A stretch of 46,752 bases of DNA from Candidatus Kuenenia stuttgartensis. GTDB taxonomy: Bacteria; Planctomycetota; Planctomycetia; Pirellulales; UBA1268. Positions within the stretch are counted from its first letter, which is position 1, and every line of letters begins with the position of its first letter. Under the pieces are notes generated by a model, which had not been told where the DNA came from, did not search any database, and was given only the letters and a program-made list of their open reading frames with translations. This document shows, piece after piece, positions 9,517 to 16,053 of this stretch. The stretch lies in contig CAMCYH010000008.1 in the NCBI GenBank assembly GCA_945883745.1, positions 1 through 46,752 of the forward strand, given 5' to 3'. The translations under genes and the position numbers were made by a program.

Positions 9517-9867
9517 GCCCGCATACCGGATACCCCATGCGGCTGGATGGCGAGCATCCTCGCGGACCGTGATGCCCCAGTTTTTGTACGGGTGGTCGAA
9601 ATTGGAGATTGGACACCGGGTAGGCATCGTCGCCGCACCAGGGCTACTACGCCGTACCGTGACGTTCTCAGGTATGCGTCCCGCCGCACCTTTCGGCATG
9701 GGGGGGGTGCGGATAGGTTCCCCGACTCCGCGTTTTTGATGCTGCCCATGCCGACCCGGCGGACAAATAAGCATCGTGAACGGTGGGCGGATGGCCCCCT
9801 CTGGAGCGAGGGTCGCGGTACACTCTGGGCCTCCGGGCGGGTGCTGTTTGCAAGCGGCACCCTGACG

Positions 9868-9915
9868 GCTCCGGGTGCAGCAGTGGCTTCTGCCTTTGCC
9901 CTGCTGCACCCGAGC
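9868..9915. repeat. Strong hairpin ahead of the first gene of the element
   Basis: CGGGTGCAGCAG (9872-9883) and CTGCTGCACCCG (9901-9912) are perfect inverted repeats around a 17-base loop. Allowing one bulged C, the stem extends to about 15 pairs (GCTC/GAGC at the base, 9868-9915). It lies 26 bases upstream of the ATG at 9941. No T-run follows, so it is not an obvious intrinsic terminator. It could be a replication or transfer hairpin or a regulatory stem. The rest of 9517-9940 holds only a weaker pair, CCGCACC/GGTGCGG at 9684-9690 and 9706-9712, and no gene I can support. Confidence 0.6.
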
Positions 9916-9940
9916 CGACCGGGCAGAAAGGCAGGCTCCA

Positions 9941-10729
9941 ATGGGCGAAGCAATCGCTCAATTCCGTGAGATGGCTCTCGCCATCCGGCGAACGTGTGAT
10001 GAAGCGATAGTTCATCCGCCGCACCTGTTGCTGCTCAGCATCGCGAACCCTCTCCAGGCAGCCGCCATGGTCGAGCGGTTGAAGCAGGGGAAGATGACGG
10101 CGTTGAGGTTCGCCGAACTGCTGCGACAACCGGGATGCTTGCCCGGTGTGCCCGACATCCCAGGGCTCGGGTTGTTCGACGCCGACCGCAGACAGATTCT
10201 CGCTCGCGGTCCGCAGCGGCCCGAGTTTGAGCGAGCCTACTCTCGGGCAGTCCGCGAGGCGGCAAGGCATGCCGACCTGCTCGGCGTGGTCGAGCGAAGA
10301 CTGCACAGCCTGCTGCTTGCGACTACCGCTCTGGCCGACTTGGCAGGCGACTCCTCATCGAGTCGGCACATCACGCACAAGCGGAAGTATGCCTCCCAAC
10401 TGGAGCGGTGGCATGAAGCGTATGAAGCCCTCCTCGCGTTCATCGAGGAGTCCCCTGCCCCGGCGGCGACATCAGACAAGAAGACCGGAAGCAAGCAGAA
10501 AAAGCGGCGCGACCGCCCAGGTGCAGGAGGAAGAAAGGCGAAGTGGTCTCCGGCACAGAAGCGGCAGATACTCGCCGACCGCGAGCAGCACAAAAAGCAG
10601 CGGCGGCGGCTGAGAAAGCCACCCGAGAAATTGAGTTTATGGCGACGGGATTGGGCGACCCGAAACGAGATGACGAACGTGGACGCTCGACTGCTCTGGC
10701 AAGCCGCTAATCGCGACCGTTACCGGTGA
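9941..10729 (+). CDS. Element-encoded protein of unknown function (262 aa)
   Basis: I do not recognise a family. The start MGEAIAQFREMALAIRRTCDEA is chosen because a purine stretch (AGAAAGGCAGG) precedes the ATG. Residues 1-170 are mainly helical, with many Arg, Leu and Ala. From about 180 there is a low-complexity basic region (TSDKKTGSKQKKRRDRPG) and a very basic C-terminus (KKQRRRLRKPPEKLSLWRRD), which suggests nucleic-acid binding. It is the first gene from the left end, separated from the rest by an iteron-like region, so it is probably its own transcription unit. Confidence 0.6.
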   Translation: MGEAIAQFREMALAIRRTCDEAIVHPPHLLLLSIANPLQAAAMVERLKQGKMTALRFAELLRQPGCLPGVPDIPGLGLFDADRRQILARGPQRPEFERAYSRAVREAARHADLLGVVERRLHSLLLATTALADLAGDSSSSRHITHKRKYASQLERWHEAYEALLAFIEESPAPAATSDKKTGSKQKKRRDRPGAGGRKAKWSPAQKRQILADREQHKKQRRRLRKPPEKLSLWRRDWATRNEMTNVDARLLWQAANRDRYR

Positions 10730-10825
10730 CAAACTCAGAGACAAACTGAGTCTCGGCTCTCGATGCGACCGGCTCGACATCGCTTGGCACACTGCGACAC
10801 CGCGAAGACAAACCTGTGGTTTGTC
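10728..10825. repeat. Iteron-like GACAAAC repeats between two element genes
   Basis: GACAAAC occurs at 10728-10734, 10740-10746 and 10807-10813, and in reverse at 10819-10825. The first two are exactly 12 bases apart. The last two form a perfect palindrome, GACAAACC-TGT-GGTTTGTC (10807-10825). ACTCAG/CTGAGT around 10733-10751 adds another small inverted repeat. The cluster begins at the stop of the 262-residue gene and ends about 110 bases before the main operon. Operator sites for an element regulator or an origin with iterons are both possible; the sequence alone does not decide. The remaining bases to 10936 show nothing else clear. Confidence 0.5.
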
Positions 10826-10936
10826 GCTTGTTTCCTGCGGTGAAAGCGTCTTTTCATCTGGCTGTTCCTCGCCATGATGCCCCCATGCGACCTGCACTCC
10901 GCCGGTCGCGACCAAAGGCAAGAGGAAAGCCCATCC

Positions 10937-11116
10937 ATGCGAAGGAAGAAGAAACCCTCCACCACTCGCAAGGCGACCGCGAGGCGGAGCCCGCCGCCGC
11001 CCCAAAAGCGGCGGCAGGCATCCGCACTGCTCCACGGGAGCAAGCAAGCGATGCCCCTCGACACTCCCGCTGTGCAGCAAACCCTTTTCGACATCGACCA
11101 AAGAGGTGCCACATGA
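10937..11116 (+). CDS. Small basic protein of unknown function, first gene of the element operon
   Basis: 59 residues, no family recognised. The N-terminal half is strongly basic (MRRKKKPSTTRKATARRSP) and proline-rich. The C-terminal part is more ordinary (PLDTPAVQQTLFDIDQRGAT), with LFDID resembling a short interaction peptide. The ATG at 10937 gives an ORF whose stop overlaps the next gene (ATGA at 11113-11116), which supports it being translated. It could be a DNA-binding accessory protein or a leader peptide for the operon. Confidence 0.5.
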   Translation: MRRKKKPSTTRKATARRSPPPPQKRRQASALLHGSKQAMPLDTPAVQQTLFDIDQRGAT

Positions 11117-11334
11117 GAGGCGAAGCAAGGTTGGACCACCTCCGCGAACTGCTGTCCGCCGCCGAAGCGGCAGAGGTGGCAGGAGTCGCAAAGCGGAGTT
11201 GGTGGCGGTACGTGAGCAGTGGTCGAGCTCCTGCTCCGGTTCGCCTGGGCGGTGCTGTGCGATGGAGGAAAAGCGAGTTGGCGGAATGGATTTCGGCCGG
11301 CTGCCCCAGGTGCAGAAAGCAGGTGGAGCGATGA
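11113..11334 (+). CDS. AlpA/MerR-type helix-turn-helix protein, excisionase-like
   Basis: 73 residues. The body matches the AlpA/excisionase winged-helix pattern: LLSAAEAAEVAGVAKRSWWR (helix-turn-helix), YVSSGRAPAPVRLGGAVRWR (wing) and KSELAEWISAGCP. Proteins of this family act as directionality factors or as activators of integrase and early genes in integrative elements. The start overlaps the upstream stop and its own stop overlaps the next start (ATGA at both junctions). Its targets are unknown; the GACAAAC cluster upstream of the operon is a candidate. Confidence 0.85.
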   Translation: MRGEARLDHLRELLSAAEAAEVAGVAKRSWWRYVSSGRAPAPVRLGGAVRWRKSELAEWISAGCPRCRKQVER

Positions 11335-11711
11335 ACTACATATGGCTTTCCCCTGAACAGCGGCAGGCAGTCTGCGAAAACCTCATCACCATCGAGGAGG
11401 CAGGGCTTCTGCCGAGACTCGCGGTGCTGCGGCGACAGATGCTCCGCGAGCATCGAGGTGCATCTGCTTGGGAACAAGTGGAAATCGACCACCTGACCAA
11501 GCAGGCATCGAGCCTCATCGGCGGCAGCCGGGGCTACTGGCGAGAAGCAGCCGCTGCTGCCTTGGGAATTCTTTCGGTAGCGGATGTGAGCATCGAGGCG
11601 GTTTGCCGAGTCGCAGAGGATGCGAGATGGCAAGAGCAGGAGCCCGAGCCTGAGCAGCCCCGCCCTCGACACCGGGCAACCCTTGGAAACCGAAAGCGAG
11701 GTGGTCGATGA
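11331..11711 (+). CDS. Element operon protein of unknown function (126 aa)
   Basis: No family recognised. It is predicted to be largely helical (SPEQRQAVCENLITIEEAGL, then DHLTKQASSLIGGSRGYWRE) with a Glu/Pro/Arg-rich basic tail (about 100-126). Both ends overlap neighbours by four bases (ATGA at 11331 and 11708), so it is tightly coupled to the AlpA-like protein and the ATPase. This suggests a shared role in replication or excision of the element, but nothing in the sequence identifies it. Confidence 0.6.
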   Translation: MNYIWLSPEQRQAVCENLITIEEAGLLPRLAVLRRQMLREHRGASAWEQVEIDHLTKQASSLIGGSRGYWREAAAAALGILSVADVSIEAVCRVAEDARWQEQEPEPEQPRPRHRATLGNRKRGGR

Positions 11712-13450
11712 GCAGCAACCAGCAGACCAACTACACCGAGCCGCAGAAACCCGAGAGTCTTGACCTGCATGCCGAGCCCGGCGGTAGAGGCACCACCGCC
11801 ACAGTTACGGTCCGCCGACCGGCCGGTGATGTGGTCGCGTGCGAGAAGTTTGACCTCGCCAAAGGCAAGGAGCGGCAGCGGTTCATCGAGACAGTCCGCG
11901 ACAGGCTCGGGGAGGATGCTTTCCACCTGCTCGATGCCGAGGCGGTCGAGCGAGACTTGTCTGCGATGGCTGCCGACCTCGCCTCTCCACCAAAAGCCGC
12001 GCCGCCTGCTGAGCAGGTCGAGTTGGGCGAAGGGCGGATGGTGCGGCCCGAGCGGTTCATCCTGCCGAGTGTGTCCGGGCTCGCGGTGCCCCGGCGAATC
12101 GTCCAAGGAGGCGAGCCGGTTGGCGAGTGGCTGCTGCTTCTGCGGTGGGCGGATGGCAGGCGAGAAGCGATGCCGCTGCCCGAGGTGCTGAGCCTCGACG
12201 GCGAACGGGTCTTCATCGCCCCTCGACCGCCTGAGCCGCCCCCGAGCATGGCTGCCGGTTGGTCTGCTGCGAGCCGGTCGGAGTGGCTCGCTGGCTCAAC
12301 CTCGATGCCGCCTGAGCAGGTTTGTCGGCTGCTCATCGAAGGCTTCGCCAAGTATCTCGACCTGCCGCCCGAGACTGCTGCGGGCACGGTCGCGATGCTC
12401 GCATGCTGGTCGCTGCTGTCCTACGTGTTTCCGGTCTTCGACGCGGTGCCGTACCTCGCGGTCGGCGGGCCTGCCCACAGCGGCAAGTCTCGTGTGTTTG
12501 AACTGCTTTCGCAGGTGGTGCTGCGACCGCTCAACACATCGAACGTGACCAACCCCGCCCTGTTCCGCAGCCTGCATGCTTTCGGCGGTGTGGCTTTGCT
12601 CGATGAAGCGGAGCGGCTCCGCGAGAGCCGGTCGCCCGAGGTGCAGGAACTGCTCAGCAGCCTCCTGGCGGGCTACAAACGGAATGGAGTAGCGACCCGC
12701 TGCGAGGCGGCCGGGGATGGTCAGTTTGTCATGCGACACTTCAACGTCTTCGGACCAAAGGCTCTCGCGGCAATCAACGAACTGCCGCCGACCCTTGCGA
12801 CCCGCTGCCTTGCGGTGCCGATGTTCCGCAGCCCGCCCGGGAGCATGAAGCCTCGCCTGCGGGTCGAGGCGGATGGCAAGCAGTGGCAGGGGCTTCGCGA
12901 TGCCCTGCACATCCTCGCGTTAGAGCATGGCAGCGAGTGGCTCGCCCTGCCCGCCAAGCAGGATGTGGTGCCCGAGATGAGCGGTCGAAACTTTGAACTG
13001 TGGCAACCGCTGCTGTCGATTGCCGCGTGGCTTGAAGACCACGGTGCCCACGGGATGCTCGACCTCCTGCGGCAGCATGCCCTGCTGCTCATCGAGTCGA
13101 GCCGCGAGGCGGCGACCCCACCGGACGATGAAGCCATCCTGCGAGCCCTTGCTCGGGCGGTCGGTAGCGGAATCGCCCCTACGGCAGGCGAACTGCTTGC
13201 GACCGTGCAGGCTGCCGAGCCGAGTCTGTTCCACAAATGGACTGCGAAGGGCGTGTCGAATCACATCAAGCGGTATGGCATCGCGTCGAGGAAGTGCAAC
13301 GGCAGGCACATCTTTGACCCGTCGCATGCCGACCTGCTCAGGGTGCAGCAGTCCTACGGCATCGACCTCGACCTGCCGACCAACCCATCCCCGGGCAACG
13401 TACCCTACGTGCCCCAAGTGCCCCGGCAACGGGCTCGGCAGGGCACGTAG
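11708..13450 (+). CDS. P-loop ATPase, primase/helicase-associated type
   Basis: 580 residues. After a variable N-terminal 230 residues (with the beta-rich segment QVELGEGRMVRPERFILPSV near 110), a Walker A motif lies at about 252-260 (GGPAHSGKS) and a Walker B-like segment at about 295-304 (GGVALLDEAERL). The order resembles the DUF3631/YfjI-type ATPases found with plasmid and phage primases. The C-terminal 100 residues look like a winged helix (GVSNHIKRYGIASRKCNGRH). Coupled to the upstream gene by ATGA. This is the best candidate for the replication protein of the circular form. No primase motifs were seen. The stop codon lies inside an inverted repeat. Confidence 0.78.
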   Translation: MSSNQQTNYTEPQKPESLDLHAEPGGRGTTATVTVRRPAGDVVACEKFDLAKGKERQRFIETVRDRLGEDAFHLLDAEAVERDLSAMAADLASPPKAAPPAEQVELGEGRMVRPERFILPSVSGLAVPRRIVQGGEPVGEWLLLLRWADGRREAMPLPEVLSLDGERVFIAPRPPEPPPSMAAGWSAASRSEWLAGSTSMPPEQVCRLLIEGFAKYLDLPPETAAGTVAMLACWSLLSYVFPVFDAVPYLAVGGPAHSGKSRVFELLSQVVLRPLNTSNVTNPALFRSLHAFGGVALLDEAERLRESRSPEVQELLSSLLAGYKRNGVATRCEAAGDGQFVMRHFNVFGPKALAAINELPPTLATRCLAVPMFRSPPGSMKPRLRVEADGKQWQGLRDALHILALEHGSEWLALPAKQDVVPEMSGRNFELWQPLLSIAAWLEDHGAHGMLDLLRQHALLLIESSREAATPPDDEAILRALARAVGSGIAPTAGELLATVQAAEPSLFHKWTAKGVSNHIKRYGIASRKCNGRHIFDPSHADLLRVQQSYGIDLDLPTNPSPGNVPYVPQVPRQRARQGT

Positions 13451-13465
13451 GGTACATAGGGTACG
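13400..13465. repeat. 15-bp perfect inverted repeat with tandem TAGGGTAC across the ATPase stop
   Basis: GTACCCTACGTGCCC (13400-13414) and GGGCACGTAGGGTAC (13441-13455) are perfect inverted repeats separated by 26 bases. The right arm contains the TAG stop of the ATPase gene. A second TAGGGTACG follows at 13457-13465, nine bases from the first copy, and can pair with the same left arm. Two alternative stems from three related sites look more like binding sites of a replication or regulatory protein than a plain terminator, and there is no T-run. Confidence 0.6.
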
Positions 13466-13497
13466 TTCCAAGGAATCCATGAAAGGACGGGTTTCCG

Positions 13498-13899
13498 ATG
13501 GCTTTTGACGCCGCTTCACTGCTCCAATCACTGTTCCCTGAGCAGCCCGCTCCTCGGGCTCCTGCTGGGCCCGAGGAGGCGAGGCGGGCACCGCCCCCTG
13601 CCCCGAGCTCCTTACAGCCTCGCCGCCCTGCAAACCGGCTCCCGGGAGCCCTGCCGACGCCGCCTCTTGCGGAGTGGCTCACGGCCTGGAGGCGGTCGCC
13701 GCAGATGGTGCCTCCACCCAAGCCCTGCGGATGGTGCGGCAAAAGCATCTTTTGGACGCCGATAGGCGGTCCACCCTACATATGCGGAAACTGTCATCCA
13801 CCGATACCGCCCTCGCGGGCTGGCGAGTGGGTGCAGGTGGTGCCGACTGAAGACGGTCCGCAGGTGGTGAGGCTTGGCATGCCGCCAAGCAAAGGATAG
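13498..13899 (+). CDS. Zinc-ribbon protein of unknown function
   Basis: 133 residues. The first 60 are Pro/Ala/Arg-rich and probably disordered. The middle is PLAEWLTAWRRSPQM, followed by a four-cysteine zinc ribbon (PCGWCGKSIFW...YICGNC, about 78-100) and a short C-terminal strand-rich part. Zinc ribbons of this kind bind nucleic acid or protein partners in phage and plasmid operons. The start at 13498 is preceded by a purine-rich GGACGGG. The last codons overlap a perfect inverted repeat upstream of the XRE gene. Confidence 0.62.
   Translation: MAFDAASLLQSLFPEQPAPRAPAGPEEARRAPPPAPSSLQPRRPANRLPGALPTPPLAEWLTAWRRSPQMVPPPKPCGWCGKSIFWTPIGGPPYICGNCHPPIPPSRAGEWVQVVPTEDGPQVVRLGMPPSKG
13872..13890. 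promoter_or_regulatory. Candidate operator in front of the XRE-like repressor
   Basis: GCTTGGC (13872-13878), five bases, GCCAAGC (13884-13890): a perfect 7-bp dyad ending 18 bases before the ATG of the helix-turn-helix gene at 13909. The position and size suit an autoregulatory operator. It overlaps the 3' end of the zinc-ribbon gene. Confidence 0.4.
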
Positions 13900-13908
13900 G
13901 ATGCCAGC

Positions 13909-14145
13909 ATGCCGAAGAAGAAACAGATGAGCCTGTCGGATGAACTGCGGCAGGCGGTCGAGCGGTCGGGGCAGTCGAGGTACAGCATCTGGCAGCAGAC
14001 CGGCATCGACCAAGGCTCACTGTCCAAGTTCATGGATGGCGAGCGAGGGCTCGGGTTGGAAAGCATCGACAAACTCGCGGACCTGCTTGGACTGCACATC
14101 TGCACAGCAGATGCCAAGCCGCGCCGCCCCAAAGGCAGGAGGTAG
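13909..14145 (+). CDS. XRE-family helix-turn-helix regulator
   Basis: 78 residues with a Cro/C1-type helix-turn-helix: LSDELRQAVERSGQSRYSIW, then QQTGIDQGSLSKFMDGERGL, LESIDKLADLLGL, and a basic tail (AKPRRPKGRR). It is likely a repressor or antirepressor of the element, directly upstream of the integrase. The integrase ribosome-binding site AGGAGG (14137-14142) sits inside its last codons, so the two are translated together. A perfect dyad at 13872-13890 is a candidate autoregulatory site. Confidence 0.85.
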   Translation: MPKKKQMSLSDELRQAVERSGQSRYSIWQQTGIDQGSLSKFMDGERGLGLESIDKLADLLGLHICTADAKPRRPKGRR

Positions 14146-14149
14146 AGCG

Positions 14150-15781
14150 ATGGCAACGGTTTTCCAGCGAACGAAGAAGAAGCCACTGCCCCCTGGGGCT
14201 CAGTTGGTCGAGCGGAAAGGCAGGCGGCTCGCGGAGTGGCTCGATGCCCGGGGCAAGCGGCGGACCGCCCGGCTGTCGAAAGATGGCTCAGGCATCCTCG
14301 CCAAAGCCTCCACGTATACGGTCCGGTTCGTCGATGAGCATGGGCACACTCGCGAGGTGGGCACTCGCTGTCGCGACTACGCTGCCGCTGAGCAATTGGG
14401 GCGGGAGTTAGAGAAGCGGGCAATGCAGCGGCGGGAGGGCTTGCTCGACCCGGCTCAGGAGCGGTTCGCCAAGGCAGCCCGCAAACCGATTGCTGAGCAT
14501 GCCGCTGCCCACATCGAGCATCTCGCTGCGGCCGGAAACACCGCCAAGCATGTCCGAACGGTCGAGCGGCATCTCAGGGCAATCTTCTCGGCAGCGGGCA
14601 TCGAGCGGCTCCCTGAGTTGAAGTCTGCAGCGGTGCTGTCCGCCGTCTCTGCGATGAGGAACCCGCCCCTTGCTGAAGGCGGCGAGAAGCAGAAGCAGCC
14701 CGCCTCTCTCGCGACCTGCAACGGGCATCTGCGAAGCGTAAAGGGCTTCTCGCGGTGGCTGTGGAAGCAGCGGCTCACTCCCGAGGATGCCCTGCTCGAC
14801 CTGGGGCTATTCAATGCAGAAACCGACCGCCGCCACATCCGCCGTGAGATGGCAGCGGAGGAGGTGCACTGGCTTCTCGATGTGACCGAGCAGCGAACAC
14901 TTCCCGAGCATGGAGCCCCAGGCCCGACCCGGGCGATGTGCTACCGACTCGCGGCGGCGACCGGGTTCCGGGCGAACGAACTGCGGAGCCTGACTACCGA
15001 CTCCTTCGACCTCGATGCCGCCCCGCCCACCTGCACGGTCGAGGCGGGCTACAGCAAGCGACGAAAGCGAGATGTGCAGCCGCTGCCGCAAGCCCTGGTG
15101 GAGCCGCTCCGGGCTTGGCTCGCTGGCTTCGGTCCGGGCGAGTCTGTCTTCGCTGGCATCGCGGGCAATACCGCCCGGATGCTCCGGAGCGACCTCACAG
15201 CCGCCCGGACGGCATGGCTGGAAACAGCCCGCTCGGAGGCGGAGAAGGAGCAGATGCAGGCGACCGACTTCCTGCTCTACAGCGACCGGCAGGGGCACGT
15301 TACCGACTTCCACTCTCTGCGAGTGCTGTTTATCTCGCGGGTGGTCGCCAGTGGAGCGAGCGTGAAGGAGGCTCAGACACTCGCGAGGCACTCGACCCCA
15401 GTGCTGACGATGAACACGTACAGCCGAGCGACCCTGCTCGATGTGGCGGGTGCCGTGTCGGGCTTGGGCGACCTGCTGACCAAGCAGCCGACCCGCCCCC
15501 AGGCGGAGGCGGCGGCAATGCGGGCGACAGGCACCGATGGCAGGCAGGAGACGGCTCCCAAAAGTGCCCACGAAAGTGCCCACTCACAGCAGGCTCAGGA
15601 GGGCTCCGGTTGGCACTCTAGGGCATCTGTGCGGGCTGCTGACCAATCTGAGCCAAGAGATGCTCGCGAGCCCGAAACTGCCACAATTCCCGCAGTTCGC
15701 GGGGCATCTGTGGATAGCGAAGAAAAAAGGCGCTGGTGGGAGTCGAACCCACGATGGCGGATTTGCAATCCGCTGCCTTAG
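14150..15781 (+). CDS. Tyrosine recombinase (integrase); integrated form ends in tRNA-Cys
   Basis: 543 residues in the integrated state. An N-terminal arm-binding-like region (1-110) is followed by a SAM-like core-binding domain (about 115-220) and the catalytic domain. All catalytic residues are visible: R274 (ATGFRANEL), K303 (YSKRRKR), H388-x-x-R391 (HSLR), H414 (ARHS) and Y424 (NTYSR). After about 450 comes an Ala/Ser/Thr-rich linker. The reading frame then enters the 49-bp att repeat, which encodes RWWESNPRWRICNP as the antisense of tRNA-Cys, and stops two codons later at TAG 15779-15781 supplied by the tRNA. After excision the same frame would continue into 9346-9516 to give 597 residues. 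Ribosome-binding site AGGAGG at 14137-14142. Confidence 0.95.
   Translation: MATVFQRTKKKPLPPGAQLVERKGRRLAEWLDARGKRRTARLSKDGSGILAKASTYTVRFVDEHGHTREVGTRCRDYAAAEQLGRELEKRAMQRREGLLDPAQERFAKAARKPIAEHAAAHIEHLAAAGNTAKHVRTVERHLRAIFSAAGIERLPELKSAAVLSAVSAMRNPPLAEGGEKQKQPASLATCNGHLRSVKGFSRWLWKQRLTPEDALLDLGLFNAETDRRHIRREMAAEEVHWLLDVTEQRTLPEHGAPGPTRAMCYRLAAATGFRANELRSLTTDSFDLDAAPPTCTVEAGYSKRRKRDVQPLPQALVEPLRAWLAGFGPGESVFAGIAGNTARMLRSDLTAARTAWLETARSEAEKEQMQATDFLLYSDRQGHVTDFHSLRVLFISRVVASGASVKEAQTLARHSTPVLTMNTYSRATLLDVAGAVSGLGDLLTKQPTRPQAEAAAMRATGTDGRQETAPKSAHESAHSQQAQEGSGWHSRASVRAADQSEPRDAREPETATIPAVRGASVDSEEKRRWWESNPRWRICNPLP
15724..15772. repeat. Right attachment repeat, inside integrase 3' end and tRNA-Cys
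   Basis: 49 bases identical to 9297-9345. This copy completes the functional tRNA-Cys (the 3' half of the tRNA comes from the element) and encodes the last shared residues of the integrase on the opposite strand. To its right is the chromosomal 5' half of the tRNA. Confidence 0.93.
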
Positions 15782-15799
15782 CCACTTGGCTACAGCGCC
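15728..15799 (-). tRNA. tRNA-Cys (anticodon GCA)
   Basis: The minus strand folds as a full cloverleaf: acceptor GGCGCTG/CAGCGCC, D-arm GCCAAGTGGCTAAGGC, anticodon arm GCGGA-TTGCAAA-TCCGC, T-arm GTGGG-TTCGACT-CCCAC. The discriminator is U73, typical of tRNA-Cys. CCA is not encoded; the gene is followed by a run of T. The 3' part (15728-15772) belongs to the att repeat, so integration has kept the gene whole. Confidence 0.97.
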
Positions 15800-15816
15800 A
15801 CTTCGAACACTGTGAC

Positions 15817-15846
15817 ACGCTAGGGGAGTTTGGGCCGACTGGTCAA
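15817..15846 (-). promoter_or_regulatory. Candidate promoter for tRNA-Cys
   Basis: Minus strand: -35 TTGACC (15846-15841), 18-base spacer, -10 TAGCGT (15822-15817). The tRNA 5' end at 15799 lies 17 bases downstream. The -35 is good (5 of 6); the -10 is weak (3 of 6). It lies on the chromosomal side of the insertion, as expected if integration keeps the tRNA promoter. Confidence 0.4.
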
Positions 15847-15973
15847 GTCGTACTGCCTAGACCGAGTCTTCCGGATGCTCCCGTAGGTGCGGTTATGCCG
15901 ATGGGTGGTTCCATCGGCGTTCCAGAGGCCGCATCTTCAGTTTTCACCGAGAACTGGACCATCACCCTCTCGC

Positions 15974-16016
15974 GCCACGGGCCACCGTGGCAGGCACCGC
16001 GGGGGACGGCTATAGT
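15974..16016 (+). promoter_or_regulatory. Candidate gnd promoter with an overlapping dyad
   Basis: -35 GTGGCA (15987-15992), 18-base spacer, -10 TATAGT (16011-16016), giving a leader of about 30 bases to gnd at 16054. A perfect dyad GCCACGG-GCCA-CCGTGGC (15974-15991) covers the -35, a position where a repressor could act. A second perfect hairpin, GCCGATGG/CCATCGGC, lies upstream at 15897-15918. Confidence 0.4.
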
Positions 16017-16053
16017 CTGCGTTTTTCAGGATTTGGCAGGAGAGAGCCTTCTT

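Larger units (their letters stand above)
9297..15772. mobile_element. Integrative element of about 6.4 kb in tRNA-Cys
   Basis: Perfect 49-bp direct repeats (9297-9345 and 15724-15772) bound a block with a tyrosine integrase next to the intact tRNA, an AlpA-like and an XRE-like regulator, a P-loop ATPase, a zinc-ribbon protein and three genes of unknown function. Seven genes on the plus strand run from 10937 to the right end, four of them joined by ATGA overlaps. With one repeat copy the excised circle would be 6,427 bp. I see no capsid, portal, relaxase or conjugation gene, so it must be mobilised by a helper or be a phage-satellite-like or cryptic element. Base composition resembles the host, suggesting exchange within related bacteria. 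Confidence 0.9.

Noticed and set aside
9297..15772. Classification as a defence island or a complete prophage
   Set aside because: No recognisable nuclease, toxin, abortive-infection or capsid/portal/terminase gene is present. Unknown proteins alone do not support either claim.
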